From contig CABUDI010000003.1 of assembly GCA_902490305.1 (NCBI GenBank), positions 62,001 to 126,000 of the forward strand: a DNA stretch of 64,000 nucleotides, read 5' to 3'. This DNA comes from an uncultured Collinsella sp. (GTDB taxonomy: Bacteria; Actinomycetota; Coriobacteriia; Coriobacteriales; Coriobacteriaceae). Below are positions 54,524 to 62,600 of the stretch, piece by piece. Positions within the stretch are counted from its first letter, which is position 1. Each line of letters begins with the position of its first letter. A program made the translations under genes and the position numbers. A model generated the notes under the pieces. It saw only the letters and a list, made by a program, of their open reading frames with translations. It did no database searches and was not told the DNA's origin.

Positions 54524-55167
54524 TACGAGAACCGGCGCATCAAGCCGACGACTTTGCCCAGGATAACGGGATTCGTTGCATAGATAGGTTCCATGGTGTC
54601 GTTCTCGGGCTGCAAGCGCACACGCCCCTGCTCCTTGTAGAACGTCTTGACGGTCGCCGAACCATCAATCATGGCCACGACAATTTCGCCGTTCATGGCA
54701 CTCTTTTGTTCACGGACGATGATGTAATCGCCATTGAAGATGCCGACATTGATCATTGAGCTCCCATGCACCTCAAGGATAAAGGAACCCTGATCAGTGG
54801 CGATTTCGGTCGGGATAGTAAACGTGTCTTCGATATTCTGCTCTGCCAGAATGGGAATCCCAGCCGCGACGCGACCAACGAGCGGTAGCGAGATCGTTCC
54901 GCGAGGTGCGGTGGGCTCGTCAGATTTGGAAATTGAGACAGAGGAACCATCCTCGTTAAAGAGTTCCAGGGCGCGCGGTTTGGTGGCATCGCGCTTGAGT
55001 AGCCCGCGCGCCTCCAGGGCAGAGAGATGGGCGTGCACGGTGCTGGGGGAGGAAAGGCCCACGGCAGAAGCCATCTCGCGCACGCTGGGCGGATAACCCT
55101 TCTCCTGCTGATATTCCTTGATGAAGTCGTAAATTTGCTGCTGACGCTTGGTAATTTTGCGAGCCAT
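54523..55167 (-). CDS. lexA: SOS repressor LexA
   Basis: 214 residues. N-terminal winged helix (ITKRQQQIYDFIKEYQQEKGYPPSVREMA), self-cleavage site Ala102-Gly103 in VAAGIP, and the catalytic dyad Ser137 (HGSSM) with Lys174 (TVKTF). The ATG at 55167 is chosen because AGAGAGGATG lies upstream; longer starts at 55188 and 55272 would run through SOS boxes. Divergent from the LysM division suppressor, with three SOS boxes between. Confidence 0.95.
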   Translation of the reverse strand: MARKITKRQQQIYDFIKEYQQEKGYPPSVREMASAVGLSSPSTVHAHLSALEARGLLKRDATKPRALELFNEDGSSVSISKSDEPTAPRGTISLPLVGRVAAGIPILAEQNIEDTFTIPTEIATDQGSFILEVHGSSMINVGIFNGDYIIVREQKSAMNGEIVVAMIDGSATVKTFYKEQGRVRLQPENDTMEPIYATNPVILGKVVGLMRRFS

Positions 55168-55190
55168 CAGGGCATCCTCTCTACCCATGT

Positions 55191-55259
55191 CAAACAAATG
55201 TTCGAATTTTGCTTGACAGGAACAACTGTTCGAAGATAATAATAACCGAACATTCGTTC
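55191..55259. promoter_or_regulatory. Three LexA boxes between lexA and the division suppressor
   Basis: AAACAAATGTTC (55193-55203, one mismatch), GAACAACTGTTC (55220-55231, perfect) and GAACATTCGTTC (55248-55259, perfect). A TATTATTAT stretch between the last two (minus strand) is the likely lexA -10. The third box is next to the divergent promoter. Confidence 0.85.
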
Positions 55260-55265
55260 TCGCGC

Positions 55266-55295
55266 TAGACATTTTTGTCCGCGCGGCTTGATAAA
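55266..55295 (+). promoter_or_regulatory. Possible promoter of the division suppressor
   Basis: TAGACA (55266-55271), 17-18 bp spacer, TGATAA/GATAAA (55289-55295). The perfect SOS box at 55248-55259 ends 7 bp upstream. Confidence 0.45.
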
Positions 55296-55327
55296 ACTGT
55301 TCTCAGCAAAACACGCGAGAGGAGAAC

Positions 55328-55780
55328 ATGATGAACGTAACGAATATGGTCCAGGGAAACCTCGCCCTTAAGCTCGAGACGCCTGCAGAACCCACTTTTA
55401 CGGTTGTTCAGGGTGGCCGCTCCGGCTTTCAGCCTTTGACCGTAAAGCCTGCGCTCAATCAGCAGGCTGTAGTCGCGCCGGCCCGCGTTGCCCTGAAGGT
55501 TCCGACGATTGTCGCCGTCGCCGTTGCGCTTACGCTCTTCTTTGTCCTCGCTATGTCGGTCTTTAGCGCTCGTCACGCCGCGTATGCCGAGTCCGTTTCC
55601 AACATTACCTACGAGACCATTCGCGTTCAGTCTGGCGATTCTCTTTGGTCGCTTGCCGAAGAATATCCAATCGAAGGCCTTTCCACGCAAGAGACTTCCG
55701 ACATGATCCGTAGCGTCAATCAACTGGAGCATGGTTCGCTCGCCGCCGGTGCGCATCTTAAGGTTCCTGATCGTTCGTAA
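55328..55780 (+). CDS. YneA/DivS-like SOS cell-division suppressor (LysM protein)
   Basis: 150 residues. A cytoplasmic N-terminal part (1-57) is followed by one membrane helix (58-79) and a short AAYAES junction. A LysM domain (about 96-147: YETIRVQSGDSLWSLAEEY ... GAHLKVP) completes the protein. Size, topology, divergent position next to lexA, SOS box and the following nrdR match YneA of Bacillus and Rv2719c/DivS of actinobacteria. It should delay division during DNA damage. Starts after GAGAGGAGAAC; ATG 55331 is an alternative. Confidence 0.82.
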   Translation: MMNVTNMVQGNLALKLETPAEPTFTVVQGGRSGFQPLTVKPALNQQAVVAPARVALKVPTIVAVAVALTLFFVLAMSVFSARHAAYAESVSNITYETIRVQSGDSLWSLAEEYPIEGLSTQETSDMIRSVNQLEHGSLAAGAHLKVPDRS

Positions 55781-55831
55781 TCATTATCGCGCTGCGCATG
55801 GTACCCTTGTTATCGTTTAAGAGGAGGTACC

Positions 55832-56275
55832 ATGCGCTGTCCCAAATGCGGCAAGGCACATACCCGCGTCGTTGATTCCCGTATGCAGGAGTCAAATAAC
55901 ACCATTAAGCGCCGTCGCGAATGTTGCTCGTGTAACTACCGCTTTACAACGTTTGAGCGATGTGAGGACCCTATCGAGGTCATTAAGTCAGATGGAACTA
56001 AGCAGCGGTTCGATCGCAATAAGCTTCTTGTCGGCTTGATGCGCGCCACCATCAAGCGCGATATCGACACTAAGAAGCTCAATGAGATTATCGATGACAT
56101 CGAGGTCGAGCTTCGCTCTCGCACGCTGACGGCCGTCACGTCCCATGAGTTGGGTGACATGGTGCTCAAGCGCTTGGCCAAGATCGACAAGGTTGCGTAC
56201 ATCCGTTTTGCCTCGGTCTACCGCGATTTCAAAGACGTCGATGAATTTCTGCAAGAGCTCGACAAGCTAAGGTGA
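55832..56275 (+). CDS. nrdR: Transcriptional repressor NrdR
   Basis: 147 residues. Represses ribonucleotide reductase genes in response to ATP/dATP. The zinc ribbon [17 protein letters not shown] ... [12 protein letters not shown] is followed by an ATP-cone ([22 protein letters not shown]). Starts after AAGAGGAGGTACC. lexA/suppressor/nrdR is a conserved actinobacterial cluster. Confidence 0.96.
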   Translation: MRCPKCGKAHTRVVDSRMQESNNTIKRRRECCSCNYRFTTFERCEDPIEVIKSDGTKQRFDRNKLLVGLMRATIKRDIDTKKLNEIIDDIEVELRSRTLTAVTSHELGDMVLKRLAKIDKVAYIRFASVYRDFKDVDEFLQELDKLR

Positions 56276-56279
56276 TTCC

Positions 56280-56723
56280 ATGTCCAACATTACCGTCAAC
56301 ATAAAGCGTCTCGACCCCACCGTCGAGCTTCCCAAATACGCCCATCCCACCGATGCCGGCTTGGATCTGCGCTCCAACGAGGACTGCGTCCTGAAGCCCT
56401 TCGAACGCCGTCTGGTCTCTACTGGGTTGGCTATCGCCCTGCCCGATGGCTACGCCGGCTTCGTCCAGCCCCGTAGCGGTCTCGCCATCAAACAGGGCCT
56501 GTCTATAGTCAATACGCCTGGCCTCATCGACGCCCACTACCGAGGAGAACTCAAGGTTATCCTCATCAACCTGGATCCCTCCAACAACATCCAAATCAAC
56601 AAAGGCGACCGCATAGCCCAACTCGTCATCCAAGAAGTCCCCACGGTCAATCTCATAGAGGTAGACGAGCTAGACAAAACCGACCGAGGCAACGGAGGCT
56701 TCGGCTCCAGCGGCGTCGCTTAA
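56280..56723 (+). CDS. dut: Deoxyuridine 5'-triphosphate nucleotidohydrolase
   Basis: 147 residues. Trimeric dUTPase that keeps uracil out of DNA and supplies dUMP. The five motifs are visible: [44 protein letters not shown] and GNGGFGSSG. It begins 4 bp after nrdR, linking nucleotide pool control and SOS. A long palindromic element starts 20 bp after its stop. Confidence 0.96.
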   Translation: MSNITVNIKRLDPTVELPKYAHPTDAGLDLRSNEDCVLKPFERRLVSTGLAIALPDGYAGFVQPRSGLAIKQGLSIVNTPGLIDAHYRGELKVILINLDPSNNIQINKGDRIAQLVIQEVPTVNLIEVDELDKTDRGNGGFGSSGVA

Positions 56724-56743
56724 TCATTTTCAAGATGTAGAGT

Positions 56744-56849
56744 TGGCCTCTCACCCGGGGCCCACACATATCATCCCGTGCTCAAACATTCTCGCTACGC
56801 TGCGAAACTGCGCGCGGGACGATATGTGTGGGCCCCGGGTGAGAGGCCA
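56744..56849 (-). repeat. Constant-core palindromic element, copy 1 (3' of dut)
   Basis: 35-bp arms (56744-56778 and 56815-56849) pair with a single G-U position and enclose a 36-nt core (56779-56814). The core is the reverse complement of the one at 57139-57174 with one substitution. The inner 11 bp of the arms (ATATCGTYCCR type) are shared with copy 2; the outer 24 bp are not. The arms are strong enough to terminate transcription, but no U-run follows. Part of the gene-free stretch 56724-57218. Confidence 0.85.
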
Positions 56850-57104
56850 CATACTTGAATATGTATTTCGACTTGCGCGGTGGGCCTCATCAATATAATT
56901 ACGACTTGTTTGTTGTTCTGACTCTCTATTAGCTGGACTACATCCTTGTAAATCCTAACCGGGAATGTGTTTTAGGTTCTAGTTAGTATGCGGCAAAGGG
57001 ATACCGCCTTTGTCGCATCGGCTTACTGTATTTATATTTTCCTGTTTTACCTTTGCAGGTTCTAATGGAGGGGATACCGAAGTAGCTGCTAGTAAGTAAA
57101 CGCA

Positions 57105-57208
57105 GCCGCTCTGCCGGAGCCGCCCTTATATCGTTCCACGCGCAGTTTCGCAGCGAAGCGAGAATGTTTGAGCATGGAATGATATAAGGGCGGCTCCGGC
57201 AGAGCGGC
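57105..57208 (+). repeat. Constant-core palindromic element, copy 2 (3' of the glycosyltransferase gene)
   Basis: 34-bp arms (57105-57138 and 57175-57208) with one G-U position enclose a 36-nt core (57139-57174) that matches copy 1 at 35 of 36 positions. The core contains TTTCGC / GCGAGA, which can pair around AGCGAA. It ends 10 bp beyond the stop of the minus-strand glycosyltransferase gene. Between the copies (56850-57104) the DNA is AT-rich with no gene or clear signal. Confidence 0.85.
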
Positions 57209-57218
57209 GGACATTCGA

Positions 57219-58520
57219 CTAGCGGATATGCGCGGGCTTTCCGCCCCAGTAGAAGCGGCAGAAGGCTCGTTTGCGCTTTTGGGGCTTGCCTACGAGCTCC
57301 ATGGTTGCGATGGCGATGTCTTTGGCAGCGTGAGGGCGGCGTAGTACTTCGCCGTTGATGAGTAGGGCTTTGAGTGATTCGGGATGGTCGTGCAAGTGAC
57401 GTAGGGTTACGATGAGTTCTCGTGCGGTGGTGACATGCATGCTGGCGCCCATACCGGTGAGCATCGTTGTGTTGGCCTTTTCCTGACCGTATGATTTGCC
57501 CAGTAGGATCATCGGCAGATGCGCGCACAGGCACTCGGTGACGGTGAGTCCGCCCGATTTGAGGATTGCCAGGTCGCAGCCGTGCATGAGGGCTGCCATG
57601 TCGTCCACGTAGTCCAGAACCGTGACGTTTTCGAGCTTCATGGCGTCGAAGAGCGTCTTGAGTCGGGTGGCGTATTCCTTATCCTTGCCCGGTAAAAAGA
57701 CAAAGTGCATGTCTTCAAAGCTGCGTAAGAAGGGGAGCGTGTGGTCCATCGCGGCACGAAAACGCACGTAAGGCTGCGGCAGACTGGCGCCAGCCATAAC
57801 CAGCACGACCGTCTTGTCTGCCGGCAAATTGAACTTTTTCAGCTCTTCCTCGCGATCGTAATTTGAATCGAAACCGGCACGAATGGGGATGCCCGTTATG
57901 CGGATCTTTGACTCGGGAACCTTGCGCGGACGCAGCGTTTCGGCCATAAATTCGTTGGCAACACAGAATAAATCGGTGTCCTTGTGGGGCCACCATCCCT
58001 CGACTTCGTAGTCGGTCGGTACGCAGATGACCGGATAATCGATACCCGTAATTACGCGGGCGCCCACGGCAACATTGGCTGCCGTGATGTGCGTTGCAAC
58101 CACGGCTATGGGCCTGCGGCTACGAATATATTCGTTGAAGGCGGGGAACATAATTCGCGACCATGCCGTTCCGCCACCCCAGAGAAGATGTCCCGTAAGC
58201 GTATATCGCCAGGTCAGGTCGTAAATGGGGCGCGTGGCTCCCGTAAAAGAAGCCGCGGTCTTATTGCCGTCGAATTTAATACGTCCAAAATCAAGGATAT
58301 CGAGCACTTCAATCTCAATATCCTCGGGGATGCCATTGGTGCCGCGGATGAGGTCGAATGCCTGCGCAATCGCATTTGCGGCGGCCTTGTGGCCCGAGCC
58401 AACGGAGGCGTGCACGATGGTCACGAGAGGTTTTTGCTGAGCCAGGAGCGTGGTTTGCTCCGATTGGGGAGTGCTGTGCGTGAGCAGGGGAGCGTCGTCA
58501 CTCGTCTGCGCCTGGTCCAT
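57219..58520 (-). CDS. MGDG-synthase-like glycosyltransferase (GT28 fold)
   Basis: 433 residues. HASVGSGHKAAANAI is the N-terminal loop of the MGDG synthase/UgtP family, followed by a C-terminal UDP-sugar-binding region (VLVMAGASLPQPY, DLAILKSGGLTVTECLCAHLPMIL). Probably transfers a sugar to diacylglycerol to make a membrane glycolipid or lipoteichoic-acid anchor. The ATG at 58520 is preferred (GGGGAGTTATCG upstream) over 58559. Strong minus-strand -10 TACAAT about 60 bp upstream. Confidence 0.85.
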   Translation of the reverse strand: MDQAQTSDDAPLLTHSTPQSEQTTLLAQQKPLVTIVHASVGSGHKAAANAIAQAFDLIRGTNGIPEDIEIEVLDILDFGRIKFDGNKTAASFTGATRPIYDLTWRYTLTGHLLWGGGTAWSRIMFPAFNEYIRSRRPIAVVATHITAANVAVGARVITGIDYPVICVPTDYEVEGWWPHKDTDLFCVANEFMAETLRPRKVPESKIRITGIPIRAGFDSNYDREEELKKFNLPADKTVVLVMAGASLPQPYVRFRAAMDHTLPFLRSFEDMHFVFLPGKDKEYATRLKTLFDAMKLENVTVLDYVDDMAALMHGCDLAILKSGGLTVTECLCAHLPMILLGKSYGQEKANTTMLTGMGASMHVTTARELIVTLRHLHDHPESLKALLINGEVLRRPHAAKDIAIATMELVGKPQKRKRAFCRFYWGGKPAHIR

Positions 58521-58595
58521 CGATAACTCCCCTTCAGCTTTGTAATACGGATTTATCATTGTAGTGCATGAGTGTCACGTTCACGTAAATTTGGG

Positions 58596-58601
58596 TATGA
58601 G
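58596..58601 (+). promoter_or_regulatory. Possible -10 of trxB
   Basis: TTGGGTATGAG, 37 bp before the trxB start, of the GGGTANNAN type seen at lepA and dnaJ. Weak match. Confidence 0.25.
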
Positions 58602-58638
58602 CGCAAAAAACGACAACGTTTCGACGAAAGGACGCTTC

Positions 58639-59577
58639 ATGACTACCGATAAGCCGATCGATGTTGCGATTATCGGTGGCGGCCCCGCGGGCTATGCTGC
58701 CGCTATTTATGCTGCGCGTGCCAACCTGACGACGACCGTGATTGAGCAGGGCATGTCGGGAGGGCAGATCGCCACAACCAATGAGGTCGAGAACTATCCG
58801 GGTTTCCCGCTCCTGAGTGGCGCCGAACTTGGCGAGCGTTTTCAGCAGCATGCAGAGGGCCTGGGAGCACAGGTTACATGGAGCATGGTTACGGGTATCG
58901 ATTACGATGCCGATGCAGCGTTGTTTACGGTGCATCACGATATGGGCGATACGCTGGCCTCGAGCGTTATCGCTTGCATGGGTGCCACGCCGCGTCCGGC
59001 AGGTTTCGCAGGCGAGGATACGTATCGCGGTCGTGGCGTTTCATATTGCGCAACATGTGACGGCATGTTTTTCCGCGGCAAGCAGGTTTTTGTAATCGGT
59101 GGTGGCAATTCGGCATGCGAAGAGGCGCTGTTCCTGTCCGACATTGCCAGCAGTGTGACCATCGTGCTGCGCCGCGACCAGTTCCGTGCGCCCGATGGTG
59201 TTGTTCAGAAAGTACTCGCAAAGGACAATATTACAGTTAGGTACCAAACTAGTATTGTGGAGCTATCGGGCGAAGCCATGCCAACGACGATTACCTTTAA
59301 GGACAATGCATCTGGGGAAACTCATGCCGAGTCATTTGAGCCCGGCTCGTTTGGCATCTTTGTCTTTACGGGGACGCAGCCACATACCGAGCTTGTTGAG
59401 CATCTAGTCGACCTGGCGCCTGATGGCGGCATTCTGACTGATGAATCCATGGCGACCCGCACGCCAGGTCTATTTGCCGCTGGCGATATCCGTTCCAAAC
59501 GTTTACGCCAGGTTGTGACCGCTGTTTCGGACGGAGCCATAGCGGCAACGAGTGCATACGCATTTCTCCGTGGATAA
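58639..59577 (+). CDS. trxB: Thioredoxin reductase
   Basis: 312 residues. FAD/NADPH enzyme reducing thioredoxin. FAD motif IIGGGPAGYAAAIYAARA, redox-active CATC in YCATCDG, NADPH motif IGGGNSACEEA and the C-terminal TPGLFAAGDIR. ATG 58639 follows GAAAGGACGCTTC. Monocistronic with its own terminator. Confidence 0.95.
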   Translation: MTTDKPIDVAIIGGGPAGYAAAIYAARANLTTTVIEQGMSGGQIATTNEVENYPGFPLLSGAELGERFQQHAEGLGAQVTWSMVTGIDYDADAALFTVHHDMGDTLASSVIACMGATPRPAGFAGEDTYRGRGVSYCATCDGMFFRGKQVFVIGGGNSACEEALFLSDIASSVTIVLRRDQFRAPDGVVQKVLAKDNITVRYQTSIVELSGEAMPTTITFKDNASGETHAESFEPGSFGIFVFTGTQPHTELVEHLVDLAPDGGILTDESMATRTPGLFAAGDIRSKRLRQVVTAVSDGAIAATSAYAFLRG

Positions 59578-59621
59578 GTACGATAATATATCTTATGTAA
59601 GGTTGATATCTTCTAACATAA

Positions 59622-59656
59622 TGGGGTTGATGCAAGTTCACATCAATCCCATCTTT
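59622..59656 (+). terminator. Terminator after trxB
   Basis: TGGGGTTGATG / CATCAATCCCA stem (one G-U), 8-nt loop, then TCTTT. Confidence 0.8.
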
Positions 59657-59674
59657 ATGCGCACATTTACGTAC

Positions 59675-59697
59675 TATATGGTATTCAAAACTAGATA
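59675..59697. promoter_or_regulatory. Candidate autoregulatory operator of the DUF1836 gene
   Basis: TATATGGT-ATTCAAA-ACTAGATA. Same layout (8-7-8) and spacer type (ATTNAAA) as the perfect inverted repeat before degV. It overlaps the -35 region of a promoter with -10 TACAAT (59706-59711), so binding would repress. Confidence 0.55.
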
Positions 59698-59735
59698 ATC
59701 CAGAATACAATATTGATAATGAACGGAGGACCCTA

Positions 59736-60347
59736 ATGAACCATGTCAAACATGTTATTCCAATGTCTGATACATCGGTCAGCATTAAGCCCGAGGATAT
59801 TCAGCCGACGGTGCTGCCGGATGCATTTATCCAGTCAGATATCGTCCGTAAACTCAACACGTTGAGTCTGCCGCGCTATGATCAGCTGCCCAATGTGACG
59901 CTCTATCGCGATCAGGTGATTGAGTATGTCTCGCTGTGGATGGAGCCGCTTTCTATTTGTGTTGAGCAACCTGTTATTACGCCTTCGATGATCAATAACT
60001 ATGTAAAGGTTGGCTTGGTTCCCGCTCCCGTTAAAAAACAGTATGGTCGCGAGCAGATTGCGCGCCTGATTGCGATTTGCATCTTTAAGCAGGTGCTGCC
60101 CATTGCTGCGGTTCAGGCGCTCTTTAATATCCAGCGTTTGAGCTACGATGCCCCGACGGCCTTTGATTATGTGGTCGATCAGCTTGAGGCATCGATTCGT
60201 GCGGCATTTTCCGTCGAGCAGACGCCGGTTCCCGATACCGCCTATCAGGTCACGCGTGAGTCGCTGCTTGTTCGCAGCGCAGTATCGTCCTTCGTTTCGA
60301 AGGCGTATCTGATGAGCTATCTTAAGTTCAACGGGTTTAGCAGCTAG
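59736..60347 (+). CDS. DUF1836 putative transcriptional regulator
   Basis: 203 residues. Contains the DUF1836 domain (about 60-170), with a MerR-like helix-turn-helix core: PVITPSMINNYVKVGLVPAPVKKQYGREQIARLIAICIFK. Targets in other bacteria are poorly known. Starts after GAACGGAGGACCCTA. An operator-like repeat overlaps its promoter, and a better copy lies before the convergent degV gene, suggesting it controls both. Confidence 0.8.
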   Translation: MNHVKHVIPMSDTSVSIKPEDIQPTVLPDAFIQSDIVRKLNTLSLPRYDQLPNVTLYRDQVIEYVSLWMEPLSICVEQPVITPSMINNYVKVGLVPAPVKKQYGREQIARLIAICIFKQVLPIAAVQALFNIQRLSYDAPTAFDYVVDQLEASIRAAFSVEQTPVPDTAYQVTRESLLVRSAVSSFVSKAYLMSYLKFNGFSS

Positions 60348-60360
60348 CGGAGCTGCGGTG

Positions 60361-60389
60361 TGGCGGGACAAGAAAATTTTGTCCCGCCA
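60361..60389. terminator. Bidirectional terminator between DUF1836 gene and degV
   Basis: TGGCGGGACA / TGTCCCGCCA perfect stem with A/T-rich loop AGAAAATTT. The two genes converge here, 52 bp apart. Confidence 0.8.
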
Positions 60390-60399
60390 ACGTTCTCGT

Positions 60400-61266
60400 T
60401 TAGCGTCCTGAGGCTACGCCCATGCCATAGCCGATGATCAGGCCGTGCATCTCGGCGTAATAGGAATCAAGGCCGTTGCAAGGCATGATGATGGCCTTAG
60501 AGCCGGGCCAACGCTCAACAATGTGATCGGCGAGCGCCTGGGCACCCTTTTCGTTTTCAACATGGTCGATGACGACCTCGCCGCCGGCAAAGCCGTCATC
60601 GACCATGGTGTCTAAAATTTTGCCGAGCATCTTTTTTTCGCCGCGCGTGTGCCCAACGAGTTCGATCTCGCCCGCCTCGCTTGCCGTTCCCAAAATGCGG
60701 ATATTGAGCTTGTTGGCAATGACGCCGGCGGCCTTAGGGATTCGTCCGGCCTTCGCGAGGTTCTGGTAGTTGCACAGGCTAAAGAGGATCTTGCTGTTTT
60801 GCTCTAGGGCATCAAAATAGCTGCAAGCATCGTCAAAGGAAACATCCGGATTGCTTGCAAGATAGCGATCAAAGAGTAAGAAGATCAAGTCCATCTTGCC
60901 ACCCGCGGCTCGCGAGTTAACCAGGTGAATCTGGCGCTCGGGCTCTGCGGCAAGGACCATATCGCGTGCCGTAGCGGCGGCGTTGTAGCTACCCGAGACA
61001 CCCTCGGAGATGGGCATGCAAATCGTCTTATCGGCCAGCTTAAAAAGCTCTGCCCACTCCCCTACACTGGGACATGCGCTCGACGAGGCGCTTGACTCCG
61101 CCTGTACGGCGCAATTGAGCTCGTGGACATCGAGTGACAAATCATCGACAAACTCACGCTCCCCCACTCGAATTTTGAGGGGTGCAAATGCATAGGTTGT
61201 ATGAGGTGCGGTTGGTTGCCAATCGCGGAGGTTACAGCTCGAATCAGAAATAAGCGCCCAGCTCAT
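60400..61266 (-). CDS. DegV family fatty-acid-binding protein
   Basis: 288 residues. DegV proteins (FakB type) hold a fatty acid for phosphorylation by FakA. WALISDSSCNL is the N-terminal DegV motif, followed by CMPISEGVSGSYNAA and the two-domain fold with EIELVGHTRGEKKML. Ends in PCNGLDSYYAEMHGLIIGYGMG. Preceded by -10 TATAAT and a perfect inverted repeat. Confidence 0.9.
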   Translation of the reverse strand: MSWALISDSSCNLRDWQPTAPHTTYAFAPLKIRVGEREFVDDLSLDVHELNCAVQAESSASSSACPSVGEWAELFKLADKTICMPISEGVSGSYNAAATARDMVLAAEPERQIHLVNSRAAGGKMDLIFLLFDRYLASNPDVSFDDACSYFDALEQNSKILFSLCNYQNLAKAGRIPKAAGVIANKLNIRILGTASEAGEIELVGHTRGEKKMLGKILDTMVDDGFAGGEVVIDHVENEKGAQALADHIVERWPGSKAIIMPCNGLDSYYAEMHGLIIGYGMGVASGR

Positions 61267-61295
61267 AGAGGGTCCTTTCTAGTTGTTCCTCAATA

Positions 61296-61301
61296 ATTAT
61301 A
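61296..61301 (-). promoter_or_regulatory. degV -10 element
   Basis: Minus-strand TATAAT, 30 bp before the degV start. The -35 position has no good match; it abuts the operator-like repeat. Confidence 0.55.
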
Positions 61302-61324
61302 GCCATCTTGCCGCTCTGTGCGAG

Positions 61325-61353
61325 GTCTATCTAGTATTGAAAACTAGATAGAC
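61325..61353. promoter_or_regulatory. Perfect 11-bp inverted repeat upstream of degV
   Basis: GTCTATCTAGT / ACTAGATAGAC around ATTGAAA. Related to the element before the DUF1836 gene. Lies immediately upstream of the degV -35 position. Confidence 0.65.
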
Positions 61354-61388
61354 TGCCACACAAAAAAATGACGCTGCATCCAAAGTAA

Positions 61389-61420
61389 TGGACCTCGCAG
61401 CCCGAAAGCTGCGAGGTCCA
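61389..61420 (-). terminator. Terminator after the NlpC/P60 gene
   Basis: Perfect 13-bp stem TGGACCTCGCAGC with 6-nt loop, 23 bp past the minus-strand stop. On the minus strand the tail is TTACTTT. Confidence 0.8.
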
Positions 61421-61443
61421 CATTCGTTCGCTGTTAAAAAAGC

Positions 61444-62568
61444 TTAGTAGCGCACGAAGATATAGTTGTTGTTCATGCCGGCGGCAACGGAGCTGATGAT
61501 AACACCCGTGTTGTAGTCGGAAGCATGAATCATCTGACCACCACCGATGTAAATGCCGGTGTGGTACGAGTTGACCACAACGTCACCGGGCTGCGGATCG
61601 GACACACGCGTCCAGCCCATAAAAGTACCCGTGGTGCCGAGGCGGCAATAGCGACCAGTGAGGCAATAGCTAACAAAACCAGAGCAGTCGAAGCTGTTCG
61701 GGCCAATTCCGCCCCAGGAATAAGCGCAACCAAGCTTGCTGTATGCACGCGAGACAACAGAACCGCCATCGACGGACTGGCTCGGAGCAGAAGGCGTCGG
61801 AGCCGGAGCAGGCGTGGAGGGCTGCGGCGTCGGAGCGGGTGTCGGCGTAGGAGCCGGAGTGTTGCCGCCCTGGTTGTTATTGCTGGTCTGGCCACCGTTG
61901 TTGGTGTTCTCGGTCGTACCGGCAGTCTCGTTGCTCACCGTGGCCTTCTCGGCGGTGCTAGCGTTGATGCCGGCCTGCAGCGCGGCATTGGCCTCGGCCT
62001 CGGCGGCAAGCTCGGCCTGCAGCTGCGAATCCAGGGAATTTACGACGTTCTGGGCTTCAGCCTGCTGGGCGTTAAGCTCGTCGACCTTCTTTTGCGTGGT
62101 GGCGACGTTCTTCTCCTGCTCGGCCTGCTTATCGGTGAGCTGCTGCTTAAGCTCCTTTACCTCTTGAATGGTCTGAGCCTGCTTATCGGAAACTTTGCCG
62201 TAATAGAACAGACGGTTGAGCATATCGCTCAGATCATCGACACCCGTCAGAACCTGAAGCAGGCTCAGACCGCCGGTTTTGTACTCGCCGGCGACATAGG
62301 TCGAGAGCTTGGCCTGACCATCGGCGATCTCCTGCTGCTTTTGCGTGATCTCGCCGGCAGTCTGATCGAGCGCCTGCGTCTGCGTGGCAAGCTCATCGTA
62401 AATCTGCTGGGTTTGGGTGCCGATCTGCTCGAGTTTCGTACGAGCAGCGGCAAGGTCGGATGCGGTATCGGCGTAAGCCGGAGCCACGAGGCCCAGGCCC
62501 AAAACACAAGCGAGGGTTGCCGTAGCAGCGCAGCGTGCCATGTTTTTGTGCGTATTTGCTGTGCGCAT
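61444..62568 (-). CDS. Secreted NlpC/P60 peptidoglycan hydrolase with coiled-coil
   Basis: 374 residues. Signal peptide with probable cleavage after APAYA (residue 33), then a long coiled coil (about 35-200) like RipA/CwlO-type regulators. A Ser/Asn/Thr-rich and Pro-rich PTPAPTP linker (about 205-262) leads to an NlpC/P60 domain with Cys295 (DCSGFVSYC), His336 (HTGIYIG) and His348. Cuts D-Glu-mDAP peptide bonds; the coiled coil probably controls activity, possibly through FtsX. Follows apt by 32 bp with its own GGAAAGGAAGC site. Confidence 0.92.
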   Translation of the reverse strand: MRTANTHKNMARCAATATLACVLGLGLVAPAYADTASDLAAARTKLEQIGTQTQQIYDELATQTQALDQTAGEITQKQQEIADGQAKLSTYVAGEYKTGGLSLLQVLTGVDDLSDMLNRLFYYGKVSDKQAQTIQEVKELKQQLTDKQAEQEKNVATTQKKVDELNAQQAEAQNVVNSLDSQLQAELAAEAEANAALQAGINASTAEKATVSNETAGTTENTNNGGQTSNNNQGGNTPAPTPTPAPTPQPSTPAPAPTPSAPSQSVDGGSVVSRAYSKLGCAYSWGGIGPNSFDCSGFVSYCLTGRYCRLGTTGTFMGWTRVSDPQPGDVVVNSYHTGIYIGGGQMIHASDYNTGVIISSVAAGMNNNYIFVRY

Positions 62569-62600
62569 GTAGCTTCCTTTCCGGTATCTAAGGGTAGCGG

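Noticed and set aside
56744..57208. Retron or reverse-transcriptase-related element for the long palindromes
   Set aside because: No reverse transcriptase, effector or HUH gene is adjacent; the palindromes lie between housekeeping genes.
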